NCBI GenBank assembly: GCA_934438035.1
Contig: CAKSBK010000021.1
Coordinates: 1 to 9,753, forward strand
DNA from: an uncultured Christensenellaceae bacterium
Lineage (GTDB): Bacteria; Bacillota; Clostridia; Christensenellales; Christensenellaceae
Length of the DNA stretch: 9,753 nucleotides
Direction of reading: 5' to 3'
Shown: one piece after another, positions 6,752-9,753 of the stretch
How positions within the stretch are numbered: the first letter of the stretch is position 1
How the letters are laid out: each line of letters starts with the position of its first letter
Program-made: the position numbers and the translations under genes
Notes under the pieces: model-generated
Told to the model about the DNA's origin: nothing
The model's input: only the letters and a program-made list of their open reading frames with translations
Database searches by the model: none

Positions 6752-6797
6752 ACACTTATTCCGAAAGTTGCGGGAGAGGTGTGCCCTTTTAATTTTT
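6748..6797 (+). terminator. Terminator stem of the ZTP riboswitch expression platform
   Basis: GGGCACAC (6748-6755) pairs with GTGTGCCC (6779-6786), extendable by two pairs at the loop side, and is followed by TTTTAATTTTT. The first GGC is the same as the 3' strand of aptamer P3, so ligand-bound aptamer and full terminator exclude each other. It lies 25 bases before the purE ATG and would stop transcription of the whole pur operon when ligand is absent. Confidence 0.88.
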
Positions 6798-6821
6798 AAA
6801 ATATTTTGAGGAGGATTTGCG

Positions 6822-7316
6822 ATGAAAAAAGTTGCAATAATCATGGGAAGCGACAGCGACCTGCCCGTTGTTGAAAAAGCGGTAAATATGCTTACTGAAT
6901 TAAAGGTGCCTTACGAGGTGCACGTGTTTTCCGCACACAGAACGCCGCTTGAAGCAAAGGAGTTTTCCGAAAATGCGGAGGGCAATGGCGTAGGCGTTAT
7001 AATTGCGGCTGCGGGAATGGCGGCGCACCTTGCGGGGGCTGTTGCGGCGAATACGGTTCTCCCCGTAATAGGTATACCGATAAAGTCGCAAAACCTCGGA
7101 GGTATGGAGGCGCTTTTATCTACCGTGCAGATGCCCTCGGGCATTCCCGTTGCGACGGTGGCGATAGACGGAGCGGCAAACGCTGCGATTCTTGCGGCGC
7201 AGATAATCGCCGTTGGCGACTCAGAGCTTAAGGCGCGCCTTAAGGAAAAAAGAGCGGCGGACAGGGCGAAGGTGCTTTTAAAAAATGCGGCGGTTGAAGA
7301 GCGCTTCAACAAATAA
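6822..7316 (+). CDS. purE: N5-carboxyaminoimidazole ribonucleotide mutase, class I PurE
   Basis: Cytoplasmic enzyme of de novo purine synthesis that converts N5-CAIR to 4-carboxy-AIR (CAIR). The 164-residue length is usual for class I PurE. Motifs are MGSDSD near the N-terminus (8-13), SAHRTP (37-42) with the active-site His39, AAAGMAAHLAG (62-72) and the block GIPIKSQNLGGMEALLS followed by QMPSGIPV. These are the mononucleotide-binding and active-site segments. A class I enzyme usually works with PurK, whose gene is not next to it here. GAGGAGG at 6808-6814 supports the start. It is the first gene of the operon, just behind the ZTP riboswitch, and is separated from purC by 63 bp without a convincing terminator or promoter. 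Ile codons are mostly ATA. Confidence 0.96.
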   Translation: MKKVAIIMGSDSDLPVVEKAVNMLTELKVPYEVHVFSAHRTPLEAKEFSENAEGNGVGVIIAAAGMAAHLAGAVAANTVLPVIGIPIKSQNLGGMEALLSTVQMPSGIPVATVAIDGAANAAILAAQIIAVGDSELKARLKEKRAADRAKVLLKNAAVEERFNK

Positions 7317-7379
7317 TTAAAAAGTAAACAAACGGCTAAACGCCTTAAAAATAAGTTTTAGACAAGGGAGATTTTAAAA

Positions 7380-8099
7380 ATGGTTAAAAAAGAGCAGATG
7401 TACGAAGGTAAGGCAAAAAAGGTTTTCGCTACGGACGATGAAAACTACTGCATAGTTTCCTATAAAGACGACGCAACGGCTTTTAACGGCTTAAAGAAGG
7501 GTACGATTTCCGGAAAGGGCGTTGTTAACAATAAAATGAGCAACTTCCTTATGGATAAGCTTTCTAAGGAGGCGGGAATCCCCACGCATTTTGTCGAGGA
7601 GCTTTCCGACAGAGAGACTCTCGTTAAAAAGGTTAAGATAGTTCCTCTTGAGGTAATAGTAAGAAACATTGCGGCGGGCTCTTTTTCAAAGCGCTTCGGC
7701 GTAAAGGAGGGAACGCAGCTTAATATCCCCACGCTCGAGTTCTGTTATAAAGACGACGAGCTCGGAGATCCTATGGTTAACGAATATCACATCGTAGCCT
7801 GCGGCTGGGCAACCCGTGAAGATCTTGACACCATTACGGATTACACCTTCCGCATAAACGATTATTTAAAGAAGTTCTTTATGGGCGTAGGCGTGGAGCT
7901 TGTCGATTTCAAGATAGAATACGGAAAAACCGCAGACGGCACTATAGTGCTTGCGGATGAAATTTCCCCCGACACCTGCCGCTTCTGGGACGCAAAGACT
8001 CATGAGAAGCTCGATAAAGACCGCTTCAGAAGAGACCTCGGAAACGTTGAAGAGGCGTATGACGAGATGATGAAAAGAGTTTTCGGAGAAAACAAGTAA
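7380..8099 (+). CDS. purC: Phosphoribosylaminoimidazole-succinocarboxamide synthase (SAICAR synthetase)
   Basis: Joins CAIR and aspartate with ATP hydrolysis to form SAICAR, the step after PurE; both are cytoplasmic. The 239-residue length is normal for the short bacterial form. Visible motifs are YEGKAKKVF (8-16) of the ATP-binding N-terminus, PLEVIVRNIAAGS (89-101), the LVDFKIEYGK strand at 174-183 and the metal/ATP-binding DEISPDTCRFWD (193-204). AAGGGAG at 7364-7370, nine bases before the ATG, supports the start. Its stop overlaps the purF start by one base (TAATG), so the two are translationally coupled. The protein is complete and has no unusual feature. Confidence 0.97.
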   Translation: MVKKEQMYEGKAKKVFATDDENYCIVSYKDDATAFNGLKKGTISGKGVVNNKMSNFLMDKLSKEAGIPTHFVEELSDRETLVKKVKIVPLEVIVRNIAAGSFSKRFGVKEGTQLNIPTLEFCYKDDELGDPMVNEYHIVACGWATREDLDTITDYTFRINDYLKKFFMGVGVELVDFKIEYGKTADGTIVLADEISPDTCRFWDAKTHEKLDKDRFRRDLGNVEEAYDEMMKRVFGENK

Positions 8100-9547
8100 T
8101 GAGCACGCTTCACGAGGAATGCGGCGTATTCGGAATGTTTTCCCATAAGACGGAGGAGCTTGCCCGTATGGCGTATTACGGGCTTTATTCTCTGCAACAT
8201 AGGGGACAGGAGAGCTGCGGAATAGTAGTTAACGACGACGGGCTTTTTAATTCGTATAAAAACGTCGGCCTTGTGGGAGACGTTTTTCCCGAAGAGCGTT
8301 TAGAGGAGCTCGGTCAGGGAAACATGGTTATTGGCCATGTGCGTTACGGCACGACGGGCACGGATAAGCGCTTAAACGCACAGCCCATAGTCGTTAACCA
8401 TATTAAGGGAAGAATGGCGCTTGCGCATAACGGCAACCTCACAAATTCCTTTGAATTGAGAAGCGAGCTTGAGCTGCAGGGCTCCATTTTTCACACCACG
8501 AGCGATACAGAGGTAATAAGCTATCTCATAACGAAAGAGAGAATTTCCGCGCCGTCTATAGAAGAGGCGGTAAACCGTGCGATGAAAAGAATCGAGGGCG
8601 CGTATTCGCTTGTAATAATGTCTCCCTCAAAGCTTATTGCCGTAAGGGATGAAAACGGCTTCCGCCCGCTGTGCTACGGAATAAAAAGCGACGGAACGTA
8701 TGTCGTTGCGAGCGAGACATGCGCGGTTGAGGCGGTCGGCGCAAAGGTGGTAAGAGACGTTGAGCCGGGAGAAATAGTGATTTTTTCCAAAGACGGCGTA
8801 AGGAGCATAACGGATCACTGCAAAAAGGCGAAAAAGTCTACCTGTATATTCGAATACATCTATTTTGCCCGCCCGGACAGCGTTATAGACGGCTTTTCCG
8901 TTCACGAGGCGAGAAGAAGAGCGGGACGCTTTTTAGCGGAGCAGTATCCCGTTGAGGCGGACGTGGTAATAGGCGTTCCCGATTCCGGGCTTGACGCAAC
9001 GGTAGGATATTCCGAGGCCTCGGGAATCCCTTATGAAATAGGGCTGATTAAAAATAAGTATATAGGCAGGACCTTTATATCCCCCGGGCAGAAGTCAAGA
9101 GAGGATTTGGTAAGGATAAAGCTTAATCCGATAAGAAGCGTCGTTGAGGGAAAAAGGGTCGTCCTGATAGACGATTCCATAGTAAGAGGGACGACCTGCG
9201 CAAGAATAGTAAAGATTCTGCGCGACGCCGGCGCAAAGGAAGTGCATTTCAGGGTTTCCGCGCCGCCGTTTATAAGCCCCTGCTTTTACGGAACGGATAT
9301 CGATTCAAAGGACATGCTTATTGCCTGCAACCACACGATTGAGGAAATAAGGCAGATAATAGGAGTTGACAGTCTGGGGTATTTAAGCGTAGAGAATACC
9401 AAAAGGCTTTGCACGGGCGAGCTTGAGGATACGTTCTGCACGGCGTGCTTTGATGAAAAATATCCTACGGCGATACCTAAAGACACGAGGAAAAACAGAT
9501 TTGAACTCAAGATAAGCGAAAACAGAAGGGAGAACGGCGAAAAATGA
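8099..9547 (+). CDS. purF: Amidophosphoribosyltransferase (glutamine PRPP amidotransferase)
   Basis: Catalyses the committed step of purine synthesis, transferring glutamine-derived ammonia to PRPP to give phosphoribosylamine. The 482-residue protein has an N-terminal Ntn-type glutaminase domain: [12 protein letters not shown] places the catalytic Cys at residue 8 after a predicted 7-residue propeptide, with [19 protein letters not shown] and AHNGNLTN following. The C-terminal phosphoribosyltransferase domain has the PRPP loop [13 protein letters not shown] (354-366). Cys249 (in [14 protein letters not shown]), Cys395 (in SPCFYG), Cys447 and Cys450 (in FCTACF) align with the four 4Fe-4S ligands of the B. 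subtilis enzyme. It is therefore the oxygen-labile Gram-positive type, in which the cluster also influences turnover. The start overlaps the purC stop, and the end overlaps the purM start by 4 bp. It is likely feedback-inhibited by AMP/GMP, as in the family. Confidence 0.97.
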   Translation: MSTLHEECGVFGMFSHKTEELARMAYYGLYSLQHRGQESCGIVVNDDGLFNSYKNVGLVGDVFPEERLEELGQGNMVIGHVRYGTTGTDKRLNAQPIVVNHIKGRMALAHNGNLTNSFELRSELELQGSIFHTTSDTEVISYLITKERISAPSIEEAVNRAMKRIEGAYSLVIMSPSKLIAVRDENGFRPLCYGIKSDGTYVVASETCAVEAVGAKVVRDVEPGEIVIFSKDGVRSITDHCKKAKKSTCIFEYIYFARPDSVIDGFSVHEARRRAGRFLAEQYPVEADVVIGVPDSGLDATVGYSEASGIPYEIGLIKNKYIGRTFISPGQKSREDLVRIKLNPIRSVVEGKRVVLIDDSIVRGTTCARIVKILRDAGAKEVHFRVSAPPFISPCFYGTDIDSKDMLIACNHTIEEIRQIIGVDSLGYLSVENTKRLCTGELEDTFCTACFDEKYPTAIPKDTRKNRFELKISENRRENGEK

Positions 9548-9753
9548 AAAGCTACAGCGAGCGCTATAAAGAGGCGGGAGTTGACATAACCGCGGGCTAC
9601 AGGGCGGTGGATCTTATGAAAAAGCACATCGCAAGAACGGTTACCGAGGGTGCGGCGTGCGATATAGGCGGCTTCGGCGGGCTGTTTGAGCTTGACCTTG
9701 CCGGAATTAAAAAGCCGGTTTTGGTGAGCGGAACGGACGGCGTGGGAACAAAG
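9544..9753 (+). CDS. purM: Phosphoribosylformylglycinamidine cyclo-ligase (AIR synthetase), 5' part
   Basis: The first 70 codons are present and the gene continues off the right edge. The enzyme closes the imidazole ring, converting FGAM to AIR with ATP in the cytoplasm. The start [20 protein letters not shown] is typical of PurM (YKxAGVDI). It continues with [10 protein letters not shown] (41-50) and SGTDGVGTK (62-70), the conserved ATP/substrate-binding region of the PurM/PurL superfamily. The ATG overlaps the purF stop as ATGA, and GAAGGGAG (9525-9532) inside the end of purF is a good ribosome binding site. purN, purH and purD commonly follow in clostridial operons, but that lies outside the view. 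Confidence 0.95.
   Translation, partial: MKSYSERYKEAGVDITAGYRAVDLMKKHIARTVTEGAACDIGGFGGLFELDLAGIKKPVLVSGTDGVGTK

Noticed and set aside
7317..7379. Small inverted repeats between purE and purC (GGC-TAAAC-GCC and CTTA-AAAA-TAAG)
   Set aside because: Stems of 3-4 bp without a T-run are too weak to be called a terminator or regulatory element.

Overview
The window looks like a chromosomal, housekeeping-type segment of a low-to-mid GC Gram-positive anaerobe, most likely a clostridial (gut Firmicutes-type) genome. The supporting signs are a DUF5711-CvpA gene pair, a Gram-positive-type PurF with a propeptide and Fe-S cysteines, Bacillus/Clostridium-style ARG boxes, a ZTP-type riboswitch, strong GGAGG ribosome binding sites and AT-rich intergenic DNA. 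No mobile element, CRISPR array, tRNA or rRNA is visible.

Layout. (1) Positions 1-2735, minus strand: an arginine/carbamoyl-phosphate cluster read argG -> argF -> carA (carA runs off the left edge). It is driven by a perfect-consensus promoter (TTGACA-17-TATAAT) with two ARG-box-like operators upstream. An intrinsic-terminator-like hairpin sits between argG and argF, and argF/carA overlap by 4 bp. (2) Positions 2736-3003: divergent control region. (3) Positions 3004-4851, plus strand: a two-gene unit encoding a membrane-anchored DUF5711 beta-propeller-like protein and a CvpA-family membrane protein, ended by a terminator. (4) Positions 5147-6466, plus strand: a single NCS2 (AzgA/PbuG-type) purine permease gene with its own promoter and terminator and with codon use unlike its neighbours. 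(5) Positions 6639-9753, plus strand: the purine operon purE-purC-purF-purM (purM runs off the right edge). It is preceded by a promoter and a leader whose sequence and fold match a ZTP (pfl) riboswitch overlapping a terminator.

How the parts fit. CarA supplies carbamoyl phosphate, which ArgF condenses with ornithine to citrulline, and ArgG converts citrulline to argininosuccinate; the operators imply arginine-responsive control. PurF, PurM, PurE and PurC catalyse steps 1, 5, 6 and 7-8 of IMP synthesis. The riboswitch would sense ZMP/ZTP, which accumulates when 10-formyl-tetrahydrofolate is short. The permease offers the alternative salvage supply of purine bases. Every gene belongs to a known family. 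The least understood content is the DUF5711-CvpA pair and its possible arginine-linked promoter, the argG-argF attenuator-like hairpin, and the repeats upstream of the pur promoter.
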